Below are positions 36,006-43,169 of a stretch of DNA of 64,000 nt, piece after piece. The DNA lies in assembly GCA_963734065.1 (NCBI GenBank), contig CAVTFN010000005.1, positions 434,001 to 498,000 on the forward strand, read 5' to 3'. The DNA is from DATBLE01 sp963734065 (GTDB lineage: Bacteria > Actinomycetota > Thermoleophilia > Gaiellales > Gaiellaceae). Position 1 is the stretch's first letter. Every line of letters starts with the position of its first letter. The notes under the pieces were generated by a model. The model did not search any database, was not told where the DNA came from, and was given only the letters and a program-made list of their open reading frames with translations. Position numbers and translations under genes: made by a program.

Positions 36006-37148
36006 GTGGAGACCGTCTCGGTCGTCGAGTTGCGCCGCTACCTGGTCGCGCACCAGGGGTATGCCGCCCGGTTCCGCCGTGCGCGGGCCGACGACGTCGC
36101 CGCGGCGATCCGCCGGCTCGGGTGCGTCCAGCTCGACTCGATCTCGACCGTCGGCCGGGCGCACCGGCTGACGCTCGGCTCGCGGATCGGCGCGTACCCG
36201 GAGACGACCGTCTCACGGCTCCTGAAGGGCGGCCGCATCTTCGAGTACTGGGCGCACGAGGCGTGCCTCGTCCCGATCGAGGACTACCCGCTGTTCAAGC
36301 GGCGCATGGAGCACCTGCGCGAGCGGCACTGGTGGGGGCGGAAGCACGACCACGACCCGGAGCTGAAGGAGCGCGTGCTCGACGCTCTGCGTGCCAACGG
36401 CGCGCTGCCGACGCGGTTCTTCGAGGGCGGCGGTGGCGGGGGCATGTGGAACTGGAAGCCGGAGAAGCGGATCCTGGAGGACCTGTTCGCCGCCGGCGAG
36501 GTCGTCGTCGCCGGCCGGGACGGGTTCCAGCGGCTCTACGACCTGCCCGAGCGGGTGATCCCGCGGGAGCAGCTGGAGGCGCCGGTGCCGTCGGAGGAGG
36601 AGTTCCAGCGGGGGTACGCCTTGCGGGCCATCCGGGGGCGCGGGGCGCTGACCGAGGCCGGTATCGCCGAGCACTGTCGCTTCCGGGGCGGCGCGAAGGC
36701 GATGCGGCCGGTCGTGGACGAGCTGGTCGCGGCCGGACTGGTCAGGCGGGTCGCGGTCGACGACGGCGGGCCGTCGGTGGTCGTACCGGCCGAGGCGGAG
36801 CTCGACGGCGCGCCGGCCGGCGCCGTGCTCGTGTGTCCGTTCGACAACCTCGTCTGGGACCGCGCGTTCCTCGAACGGATCTTCGGCTTCACGCACGTGA
36901 TCGAGGTCTACAAGCCGGAGCCGCAGCGGGTCTACGGGTACTACGTGCTGCCGTTCCTCTACCGCGACCGGCTGGTGGGGCGGGCCGACCTGAAGTCCGA
37001 CCGGAGCGACGGGGTACTGCGGGTGCGTGCGTTCCACCTCGAGCCCGGTGTCCGCCGCTCGGGCGCGCTCGAGGCCGCGCTCGAGAAGGCGCTGGACCGG
37101 CTCGCACGAGTGCTCGGGCTCGAACGGGTCGTCTGGTCGGCGTCTTGA
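36006..37148 (+). CDS. AlkX/YcaQ-like winged-helix DNA glycosylase (HTH_42), first of two
   Basis: This 380-residue protein belongs to the HTH_42 (DUF1006) family, which includes E. coli YcaQ/AlkX and Streptomyces AlkZ, glycosylases that unhook interstrand DNA crosslinks. The Q-hydrophobic-D catalytic motif of the YcaQ branch is seen as Q42-L-D44 (CVQLDSISTVGRAHRL). Also typical are GRIFEYWAHEACLVP and YGYYVLPFLYRDRLVGRADL. Winged-helix repeats fill the middle. The GTG at 36006 is the first start in frame after the GST stop. A paralogue follows directly, a tandem pair. Confidence 0.8.
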   Translation: METVSVVELRRYLVAHQGYAARFRRARADDVAAAIRRLGCVQLDSISTVGRAHRLTLGSRIGAYPETTVSRLLKGGRIFEYWAHEACLVPIEDYPLFKRRMEHLRERHWWGRKHDHDPELKERVLDALRANGALPTRFFEGGGGGGMWNWKPEKRILEDLFAAGEVVVAGRDGFQRLYDLPERVIPREQLEAPVPSEEEFQRGYALRAIRGRGALTEAGIAEHCRFRGGAKAMRPVVDELVAAGLVRRVAVDDGGPSVVVPAEAELDGAPAGAVLVCPFDNLVWDRAFLERIFGFTHVIEVYKPEPQRVYGYYVLPFLYRDRLVGRADLKSDRSDGVLRVRAFHLEPGVRRSGALEAALEKALDRLARVLGLERVVWSAS

Positions 37149-37150
37149 CG

Positions 37151-37178
37151 GTGCCAGGCACTGTTAAGAAGCGTCCTG
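37151..37178. repeat. Short palindromic element between the two AlkX-like genes
   Basis: The gap holds GTGCCAGGCAC (an exact 11-bp palindrome, 37151-37161) followed by TGTTAAGAAGCGTCCTGG. It resembles the other intergenic elements in position but is shorter and less symmetric. The full extent is uncertain. Confidence 0.4.
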
Positions 37179-37179
37179 G

Positions 37180-38178
37180 ATGAACGACGTATCGGTCGAG
37201 CAGGCAAGGCGGATCGCCGTCCGTGCGCAGCTCCTCGACGGGTCCGCGACCGGCGTGCTCGAGACCGTCCGCCGGCTCGGCTTCCTCCAGATCGACCCGA
37301 TCTCGACGGTCGCGCCGCCCCAGTACCTCGTCCTCTGGAGCCGGCTCGGCTCATACGACCGAGCCGAGCTGGATCGCCTGCTCTGGGAGGAGCGGAAGCT
37401 GGTCGAGATCGACGCGTTCCTCTACCCGGTCGAGGACCTGCCGCTGTTGCTGGCGCGCGCCAGGCGCAGACGTGAGGACAACGCGCGCGAACGCCGGATC
37501 GCCGCGTTCCTCAAGGAGAACGCCGCGGTCCGCCGGTACGTGCTCCGCGAGCTCGAGCGGCGCGGGCCGCTGCTCTCGCGAGAGATCGAGGACCACCCCA
37601 CCGTCCGCCGGGAACCGCACAGCTGGTGGGGCGAGCGCAAGATGGGGCTGATGCTGATGATCCTCAACGACCGCGGCGAGGTCGCCGTCGTCGGCCGGCG
37701 GCAGGGGCAGCGCGTGTGGGATCTCGCCGAGCGCTGGTATCCGGAGGTCGAGCGCATCCCGTGGCGAGAGGCACAGCGGCAGCTGGCCGAGCAGCGCTTT
37801 CGCTCGCTCGGCGTCCGGCTGGAGCGCGGCCGGCTGCTGGCGCACCCGGACCCTGTCGACGGCCCGGTACCGCCGCGGCGCGTGACGTTCCTCTCGCCGT
37901 TCGACCGCCTCGTTCACGACCGGAATCGTGCCGAGGCGCTCTGGGGCTTCCGCTACCGGCTGGAGATGTACGTGCCGCAGGCGAAGCGCGAGCACGGCTA
38001 CTACGTCCTGCCGATCCTTCGCGGCGACCGGATCGTCGGCCGGATCGAGCCCGTGCACGACCGCAAGGCGGGGCTGCTGCGCGTGCGCGGCGTCTGGTGG
38101 GAGCACGACGTGAGGCCGTTCTCGCTCGACCGGCCACTGCGGAGCCTTGCGCGCTGGCTGGGGGCTAGGATCGCGTGA
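37180..38178 (+). CDS. AlkX/YcaQ-like winged-helix DNA glycosylase (HTH_42), second of two
   Basis: This 332-residue paralogue of the gene at 36006 has Q37-I-D39 (FLQIDPISTVAPPQYL) as the candidate catalytic motif and KREHGYYVLPILRGDRIVGRIE near the C-terminus. The two paralogues are clearly diverged (different spacing and middle domains), so they may handle different lesions. The ATG is 31 nt after the first paralogue. The stop overlaps the next gene's ATG by 1 nt. The -10 box (TAGGAT, 38166-38171) for that next gene lies inside this coding end. Confidence 0.8.
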   Translation: MNDVSVEQARRIAVRAQLLDGSATGVLETVRRLGFLQIDPISTVAPPQYLVLWSRLGSYDRAELDRLLWEERKLVEIDAFLYPVEDLPLLLARARRRREDNARERRIAAFLKENAAVRRYVLRELERRGPLLSREIEDHPTVRREPHSWWGERKMGLMLMILNDRGEVAVVGRRQGQRVWDLAERWYPEVERIPWREAQRQLAEQRFRSLGVRLERGRLLAHPDPVDGPVPPRRVTFLSPFDRLVHDRNRAEALWGFRYRLEMYVPQAKREHGYYVLPILRGDRIVGRIEPVHDRKAGLLRVRGVWWEHDVRPFSLDRPLRSLARWLGARIA

Positions 38179-39311
38179 TGGATTTCGAGACGCGCGCGAT
38201 CCACGAGGGTCAGGAGCCCGACCCCGCGACCGGAGCGGTCACCGTGCCGATCTACCAGACGTCGACCTACGTCCAGGACGCGGTCGGCGAGAACAAGGGC
38301 TACGACTACTCGCGCACCGCCAACCCCACGCGCCGCGCGCTGGAGACGTGCCTCGCGTCGCTGGAGAGCGCCGAGTACGGCTTCGCCTTCTCGTCCGGGA
38401 TGGGCGCGACGACGACGGTGGTGCACCTGATCTCGCCCGGCGAGCGGGTCGTGGCGGTGAACGACGTCTACGGCGGCACCTACCGGCTCTTCTCGAAGGT
38501 GTACGAGCCGAAGGGCTACGCGTTCGAGTTCGCGTCGCAGGACGGGGTCGTCGAGGCGATCGACTCGCAGACGCGCCTGGTCTGGGTCGAGACGCCGACC
38601 AACCCGCTGCTCAACGTCGTCGACATCCGCGCCGTCGCGGAGGCGGCACACGCTTTCGGCGCCGTCGTCTGTGTCGACAACACCTTCGCGACGCCGTACC
38701 TCCAGCGGCCGCTCGAGCTCGGCGCGGACATCGTCGTCCACTCGACCACGAAGTACCTCGGCGGTCACTCCGACCTGATCGGTGGGTTCGCCGCGACGAA
38801 CGACCCGACGGTGGCGGAGCGGCTGGCCTTCCTCCAGAACGGGCTCGGTGCCGTTCCGGGCCCATTCGACTCGTGGCTCGTCCTGCGCGGGCTGAAGACG
38901 CTCGCGCTGCGCATGCAGCGCCACTGCGAGAACGCGGGCGCGGTCGCCCGCTTCCTGGACGGCCACCCGAGCGTGGAGCGCGTGCTGTACCCGGGACTGC
39001 CGAGCCATCCCGGCCACGACGTGGCCGCGCGCCAGATGTCCGGCTACGGCGGAATGGTCTCGTTCCTCGCGGCGAGCGCCGAGGAGGCGGTCGCGCTCGT
39101 CGCCCGCACGGCGATCTGGAAGCTGGCCGAGAGCCTGGGCGGCGTCGAGAGCCTGATCGAGGTTCCCGCCGCGATGACTCACGCCTCGACCGCCGACGCG
39201 CCGTTCGCGACGCCGCCGAACCTCGTCCGCCTCTCGGTCGGAATCGAGTCGGCCGCCGACCTGGTCGCCGACCTCGAAGCCGCGCTGGTTCGCACAGCCG
39301 CGACGGCCTGA
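38178..39311 (+). CDS. metB: Cystathionine gamma-lyase / gamma-synthase family PLP enzyme
   Basis: This fold-type I PLP enzyme of 377 residues is of the Cys/Met metabolism family. Lys192 in STTKYLGGHSDL forms the Schiff base; YDYSRTANPTRRALE and SSGMGATTTVVHL match cofactor contacts. Lyase (reverse transsulfuration) and synthase (forward) cannot be separated from sequence alone; the CBS gene at 33940 favours the lyase direction. The ATG overlaps the previous stop and has TAGGAT 6 nt upstream. It might also be called mccB-like. Confidence 0.88.
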   Translation: MDFETRAIHEGQEPDPATGAVTVPIYQTSTYVQDAVGENKGYDYSRTANPTRRALETCLASLESAEYGFAFSSGMGATTTVVHLISPGERVVAVNDVYGGTYRLFSKVYEPKGYAFEFASQDGVVEAIDSQTRLVWVETPTNPLLNVVDIRAVAEAAHAFGAVVCVDNTFATPYLQRPLELGADIVVHSTTKYLGGHSDLIGGFAATNDPTVAERLAFLQNGLGAVPGPFDSWLVLRGLKTLALRMQRHCENAGAVARFLDGHPSVERVLYPGLPSHPGHDVAARQMSGYGGMVSFLAASAEEAVALVARTAIWKLAESLGGVESLIEVPAAMTHASTADAPFATPPNLVRLSVGIESAADLVADLEAALVRTAATA

Positions 39312-39363
39312 CGCTCCGACCTCACCTCCAGGGTCCCAACCGGACCTGTCTCCGAGGGCCATG

Positions 39364-39384
39364 CCCCAGTCTCTGAGACTGGGG
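39364..39384. repeat. 10-1-10 palindrome downstream of the metB-like gene
   Basis: CCCCAGTCTC, central T, GAGACTGGGG, perfect arms. It lies 53 nt after the gene's stop and 62 nt before the MBL-hydrolase start. It could act as a terminator; no T-tract follows. Confidence 0.7.
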
Positions 39385-39446
39385 TTGAAACGATTGAGCA
39401 ACAGTTCGTCCACAGGGGTGCGGGACGCTTCGGCGAGAATCAGGCC

Positions 39447-40310
39447 GTGACCGGTCCCGATCTGATCGACCTGCACCACCAGGGTGAGCGCGTCGTCGGC
39501 TGCTACCTGCTCGAGACCGCGGACGGGCTCGCGCTCCACGACTGCGGGCCGACCACCTGCCTGCCGGCGCTGAAGCAGGCGCTCGGCGACCGCGGCCTCG
39601 AGCTCGGCGACCTCCGCCACCTGCTGCTCTCGCACATCCATCTCGACCACGCCGGCGCGGCCGGCACGATCGTCCGCGAGCACCCCGAGCTCCGCGTGCA
39701 CGTGTCCGGGATCGGCGCGCCGCACGTCGTCGACCCGTCCCGGCTCGAGGCCAGTGCCCGCAGGCTCTACGGCGACGCCTTCGACGTCCTCTGGGGAGAG
39801 CTCGCACCGGTCCCGGAAGAGAACGTCGAGGTGGTGAGCGATCGTGTCGTCGGCCTCGAGTGCTTCCCGTCGCCCGGTCACGCGTCGCACCACGTCTGCT
39901 ACCTGCACGAGGACGGGACGCTGTATGCCGGCGACGCGGCGGGCGTGCGGATCCAGCCGGCTCGGTACGCGATCCCGGTGTGCCCGCCGCCCGACCTCGA
40001 CGTCGAGGCCTGGTTCCGGACCTTCGACGAGATCGAGCGGCGGCAACCACGACGGCTGGCGCTGATCCACTTCGGCGTCGCCGAGTCGCCGTCCGAGCAC
40101 CTCGCGCTCGTTCGCGAGGAGCTGACGAAGTGGGCGGAGCGTGGTCGCCAGGATCTGGACGAGCAGGCGTGGGTGGCAGCGGCCCGGCGTGACCTCGAGG
40201 CCGCCGTCGGCGCGGAGGAGGCCGACCACTGGGAGCGGGCGGCGCCTCTGTGGCAGTCCTACGTCGGGATGAAGCGGTACTGGGACAAGCAGCGCGCAGC
40301 GGCCGGGTAG
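39447..40310 (+). CDS. MBL-fold metallo-hydrolase
   Basis: This 287-residue metallo-beta-lactamase-fold hydrolase has the dinuclear metal site HIHLDHAG (HxHxDH), a later His in SPGHASHH, the bridging Asp in YAGDAAGVR and a His in LIHFG, all present. The substrate is unknown; relatives include glyoxalase II-like and lactonase-like enzymes. No signal peptide. The C-terminal helix ends in a basic tail that is overlapped by the MFS gene start. The GTG start has no clear -10 or ribosome site near it. Confidence 0.85.
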   Translation: MTGPDLIDLHHQGERVVGCYLLETADGLALHDCGPTTCLPALKQALGDRGLELGDLRHLLLSHIHLDHAGAAGTIVREHPELRVHVSGIGAPHVVDPSRLEASARRLYGDAFDVLWGELAPVPEENVEVVSDRVVGLECFPSPGHASHHVCYLHEDGTLYAGDAAGVRIQPARYAIPVCPPPDLDVEAWFRTFDEIERRQPRRLALIHFGVAESPSEHLALVREELTKWAERGRQDLDEQAWVAAARRDLEAAVGAEEADHWERAAPLWQSYVGMKRYWDKQRAAAG

Positions 40311-41497
40311 GCCCGCTCGCCGAACGCGAGTTCCGCCTGCTCTTCGCAGGCCGGGCGATCTCCTTCCTCGGGAACGCGATGGCCCCGATCGCGCTCGCGT
40401 TCGCGGTCATCGACCTGACGGGGTCGAAGTCCGACCTCGGCCTCGTCCTGGCCGCACGCGCCGTGCCCCAGGTCGTGTTCCTCCTGATCGGCGGCGTGTG
40501 GGCCGACCGACTGCCGCGGAACAAGGTGATGGTCGTCTCCAGCATCGCGAGCGGCGCGACGCAGGGAGCGGTCGCGGTCCTTCTCCTCACCGGCAACGCA
40601 GAGCTCTGGCAGCTGCTCCTGTTCGGCGGCCTCAACGGCGTCTCGACCGCGTTCTTCTTCCCGGCGTCGGCCGGGATCGTCCCGCAGACCGTCCCGCCGG
40701 AGCTTATCCAGCAGGCGAATGCGACCCTTCGGCTGGCGCTGAACTCGACGAACGTGCTCGGCGCCGCGCTGGGCGGCGTGATCGTCTCCGTCTCCTCACC
40801 GGGCTGGGCGATCGCGGTCGACTCGGCGACCTTCCTCCTGAGCGCCCTCTTCATCGGCGCGATGACCCTCCCCGCCTCGCTCCGGCTCGAGATCCCGAGC
40901 TTCTTCGGCGACCTCAGGGACGGCTGGCGCGAGTTCAGCTCCCGCACCTGGCTGTGGGTGATCGTCGTCCAGTTCTCGATCGTGAACGCCTGCGAGAGCG
41001 GGTCGTTCAACGTGCTCGGGCCGGTGCAGGCTGACGCCCACTTCGGGCGGCTCTGGTGGGGCGGGATCCTCGCCTGCTTCGCGGCCGGGCTGATCGCCGG
41101 CGGAGTCATCATGCTGCGCTTCCAGCCCCGGCGGATGCTGCTCGTCGCCACCTTCGGCGTCCTGCTCTTCGCACCGACGCTCGTCCTGCTCTCGATCCCC
41201 GCGCAGGCGGCCCTGATCGCGCTCTCTGCGTTCGCCACCGGTCTCGGGATCGAGGTCTTCGCCGTCCTCTGGGACACGACGATGCAGCAGCAGATCCCGG
41301 AGGAGAAGCTGTCACGCGTCTACTCGTACGACATGCTCGGCTCGATCGCGCTCGTGCCGGTCGGCCTGGCCGTGATCGGGCCGATCGCCGACGCCTTCGG
41401 CACCGAGGCCACGCTCATCGGGAGCGCCGTCTTCATCGTCCTCGTGACGCTGCCGGTCTTCGCCGTGCGCGACGTCAGGGAGCTGCGAAGGACGTGA
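40250..41497 (+). CDS. MFS transporter, 12 TM
   Basis: This major facilitator protein of about 400-415 residues is typical of the MFS_3/enterobactin exporter-like group. Conserved are the loop GGVWADRLPRNKVM between helices 2 and 3 and a second half from about residue 225. It probably exports a small compound. The start is uncertain: GTG 40250 overlaps the MBL gene by 61 nt, and the conserved LAEREFRLLFAGRAIS begins about 22 residues later with no ATG or GTG between; CTG 40280 is possible. It overlaps the convergent glutaredoxin gene by 23 nt. Confidence 0.85.
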   Translation: MAVLRRDEAVLGQAARSGRVGPLAEREFRLLFAGRAISFLGNAMAPIALAFAVIDLTGSKSDLGLVLAARAVPQVVFLLIGGVWADRLPRNKVMVVSSIASGATQGAVAVLLLTGNAELWQLLLFGGLNGVSTAFFFPASAGIVPQTVPPELIQQANATLRLALNSTNVLGAALGGVIVSVSSPGWAIAVDSATFLLSALFIGAMTLPASLRLEIPSFFGDLRDGWREFSSRTWLWVIVVQFSIVNACESGSFNVLGPVQADAHFGRLWWGGILACFAAGLIAGGVIMLRFQPRRMLLVATFGVLLFAPTLVLLSIPAQAALIALSAFATGLGIEVFAVLWDTTMQQQIPEEKLSRVYSYDMLGSIALVPVGLAVIGPIADAFGTEATLIGSAVFIVLVTLPVFAVRDVRELRRT

Positions 41498-41852
41498 CGG
41501 CCAGCGTCTTCTCCTCGCGCTCGTCACGGTAGTCCGGGCCGAGCTTCTCCTCGAGGGTCCGCTCCAGGTCACCCGACGCCTCGAGCTCCTCGACGATATC
41601 GGCGCCGCCGATCAGCTCGCCGCCGACGAAGACCTGCGGGATCGTCGGCCAGCCCGACTGCGCCGAGAGCTCCTGGCGGATTGCCGGATCCGGGAGCACG
41701 TCCACGGCCGTGACCGGCGCCCCCGCCCGGCGGAGCGCCTCGAGCGCGCGCAGCGAGTTGCCGCACATCACCATCTGGGGCGTGCCCTTCATGAACAAGG
41801 CGACGTCCTCGCCCTCGATCACCTGCTGGATGTTGGAGCTCAGGTCGGTCAT
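41475..41852 (-). CDS. grxD: Monothiol glutaredoxin, Grx4 family (CGNS active site)
   Basis: This 125-residue monothiol glutaredoxin probably carries or delivers a [2Fe-2S] cluster together with BolA. It has MKGTPQMVMCGNSLRAL with Cys30, WPTIPQVFVGGELIGGADI with the cis-Pro and glycine pair. The active site is CGNS where the family is almost always CGFS. It overlaps bolA as ATGA, so the two partners are translationally coupled. The C-terminal 20 residues (RDEREEKTLAVTSFAAP) extend past the usual end. Confidence 0.92.
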   Translation of the reverse strand: MTDLSSNIQQVIEGEDVALFMKGTPQMVMCGNSLRALEALRRAGAPVTAVDVLPDPAIRQELSAQSGWPTIPQVFVGGELIGGADIVEELEASGDLERTLEEKLGPDYRDEREEKTLAVTSFAAP

Positions 41853-42082
41853 TGCGTCCCTTTCGTTCGAATCCGCAGCTCGTGGATCGTGCCGTCCGCG
41901 AGCGGCCCTGCGAGGGCGTCGTTGACGAGGCGGTGCTGGTCGATCAGCGCGAGCCCGGCGAACCGCGGGCTCGCGACGGTCACCTGGAAGTGGTCGCCGG
42001 TGCCGGTGCGATCCTGCACCTCGAGCTCGCCCGCATCGGGGAACGCCTGCTCGAGCAGCGTGCGGAGCCTGTCGGTCGCCAC
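41849..42082 (-). CDS. bolA: BolA family protein
   Basis: This 77-residue BolA-like protein is a partner of monothiol glutaredoxins in iron-sulfur trafficking. The class II KH-like fold is seen in the central VTVASPRFAGLALIDQHRLVNDAL with the conserved His in DQHRLV and a second candidate ligand His near residue 31 (GDHFQV). The GTG has TAGCAT (42089-42094) 6 nt upstream, so the bolA-grxD operon is probably leaderless. It lies between grxD and the palindrome at 42112. Confidence 0.92.
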   Translation of the reverse strand: MATDRLRTLLEQAFPDAGELEVQDRTGTGDHFQVTVASPRFAGLALIDQHRLVNDALAGPLADGTIHELRIRTKGTQ

Positions 42083-42111
42083 GAGCCCATGCTAGCCACA
42101 GGCGTTTCGGT

Positions 42112-42138
42112 GGGGACAGTCCCTAAGGGACTGTCCCC
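42112..42138. repeat. 13-1-13 palindrome, GGGACAGTCCC family, at glycosyltransferase end
   Basis: GGGGACAGTCCCT, central A, AGGGACTGTCCCC: perfect arms. Read on the minus strand it encodes the last residues (LGTVP) and the TAG stop (42123-42125) of the glycosyltransferase gene. Same family as 31944 and 32031. Confidence 0.85.
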
Positions 42139-43169
42139 AGCGCAGCTCGAAACGCGCGCAGGTAGTCGTCGACCATCCGCTCGGGCGAGAAGTGCAGCTG
42201 CGCGTACCGGACGAGCTCGAGGGGCTCGAGCCGGTCGGCCTCCTCGATCGCCGCCGCCATCAGCCGGTAGTCGTCGACGATGATCCCGCTGACGCCGTGC
42301 TCGATCACCTCGGGGACGGCACCCCACCGCGTCGCGATCACCGGCGTCCCGCACGCCATCGACTCGATCATCACCAGGCCGAACGGCTCCTCCCACTCGA
42401 TCGGGAACAGGGTGGCGCGCGCGTTCTGGAGCAGCTCGACCTTCTCGCCGTGGGTGACCTCGCCGAGGTACTCGATCTCGTCGGAGAGGTGCGGCGCGAC
42501 GAACTCGTCGAAGTACTGCCGCTCGAGCGGCTCGCGGTTCTTGCCGGCGATCTTCAGCGGCAGCCCCGCCGAGAACGCGACGTCGATCGCGCGGTGGCAG
42601 CCCTTGTCGGGACTCATCCGGCCGATGAACAGGAGGTAGTCGCCGCGGTGCGGCTTCACCGGGTACAGCGAGAAGTCGAGCGCGTTCGGGCAGTTGGCCA
42701 CCCACGGGAAGTGCGGCTTCGGCTTGCGCTGGTTCATCGAGATCGAGATGAACCCGATTCCCTTCGCGACCTCGGCGATCTGCTCGTAGATCGCTCCGCC
42801 CTCGCCGTCGAGCGGTCCGTGGATCGTGTGCAGCACCGGCTTGGAGATCAGGCCGCCGATCGCCGCCGCCGGCAGGCCGGAGTGGTCGTTGATCACGTCG
42901 AACTCGTCCGCGCGGGCATATGCGGCCAGGCAGTGCTGGAGCTCGGGGAGCGTCTGTCCGATCCGCGCGCTGGGCGCTTCCGGAAAGACGGCCGACAGCG
43001 TCGCCTTCGTCTTCGAGTCGCCGGACGCGAACAGCGTCACCTCGTGCCCGGCGTCGACGAGCCCGTCGGCGAGGAGCCAGACGATCCACTCGATCCCTCC
43101 GTAGCCGGTCGGCGGCACCGGGAACCAGACGGGGCTGATCACGCCGATGCGCAGCCGGTCGCCGGTCAC
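42123..43169 (-). CDS. GT4-family glycosyltransferase
   Basis: This 348-residue GT-B fold enzyme has an N-terminal Rossmann half with PVPPTGYGGIEWIVWLLAD, the bridging YLLFIGRMSPDKGCHRAIDVA, and the donor-binding FPIEWEEPFGLVMIESMACGTPV (E-x7-E). It probably moves a hexose from a nucleotide sugar. The neighbour is a glycogen debranching-type enzyme, so a role in alpha-glucan or trehalose-like metabolism is possible. The GTG start overlaps that gene's stop (GTGA). The stop codon lies in a palindromic repeat, so the original end may have been longer. Confidence 0.85.
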   Translation of the reverse strand: MTGDRLRIGVISPVWFPVPPTGYGGIEWIVWLLADGLVDAGHEVTLFASGDSKTKATLSAVFPEAPSARIGQTLPELQHCLAAYARADEFDVINDHSGLPAAAIGGLISKPVLHTIHGPLDGEGGAIYEQIAEVAKGIGFISISMNQRKPKPHFPWVANCPNALDFSLYPVKPHRGDYLLFIGRMSPDKGCHRAIDVAFSAGLPLKIAGKNREPLERQYFDEFVAPHLSDEIEYLGEVTHGEKVELLQNARATLFPIEWEEPFGLVMIESMACGTPVIATRWGAVPEVIEHGVSGIIVDDYRLMAAAIEEADRLEPLELVRYAQLHFSPERMVDDYLRAFRAALGTVP

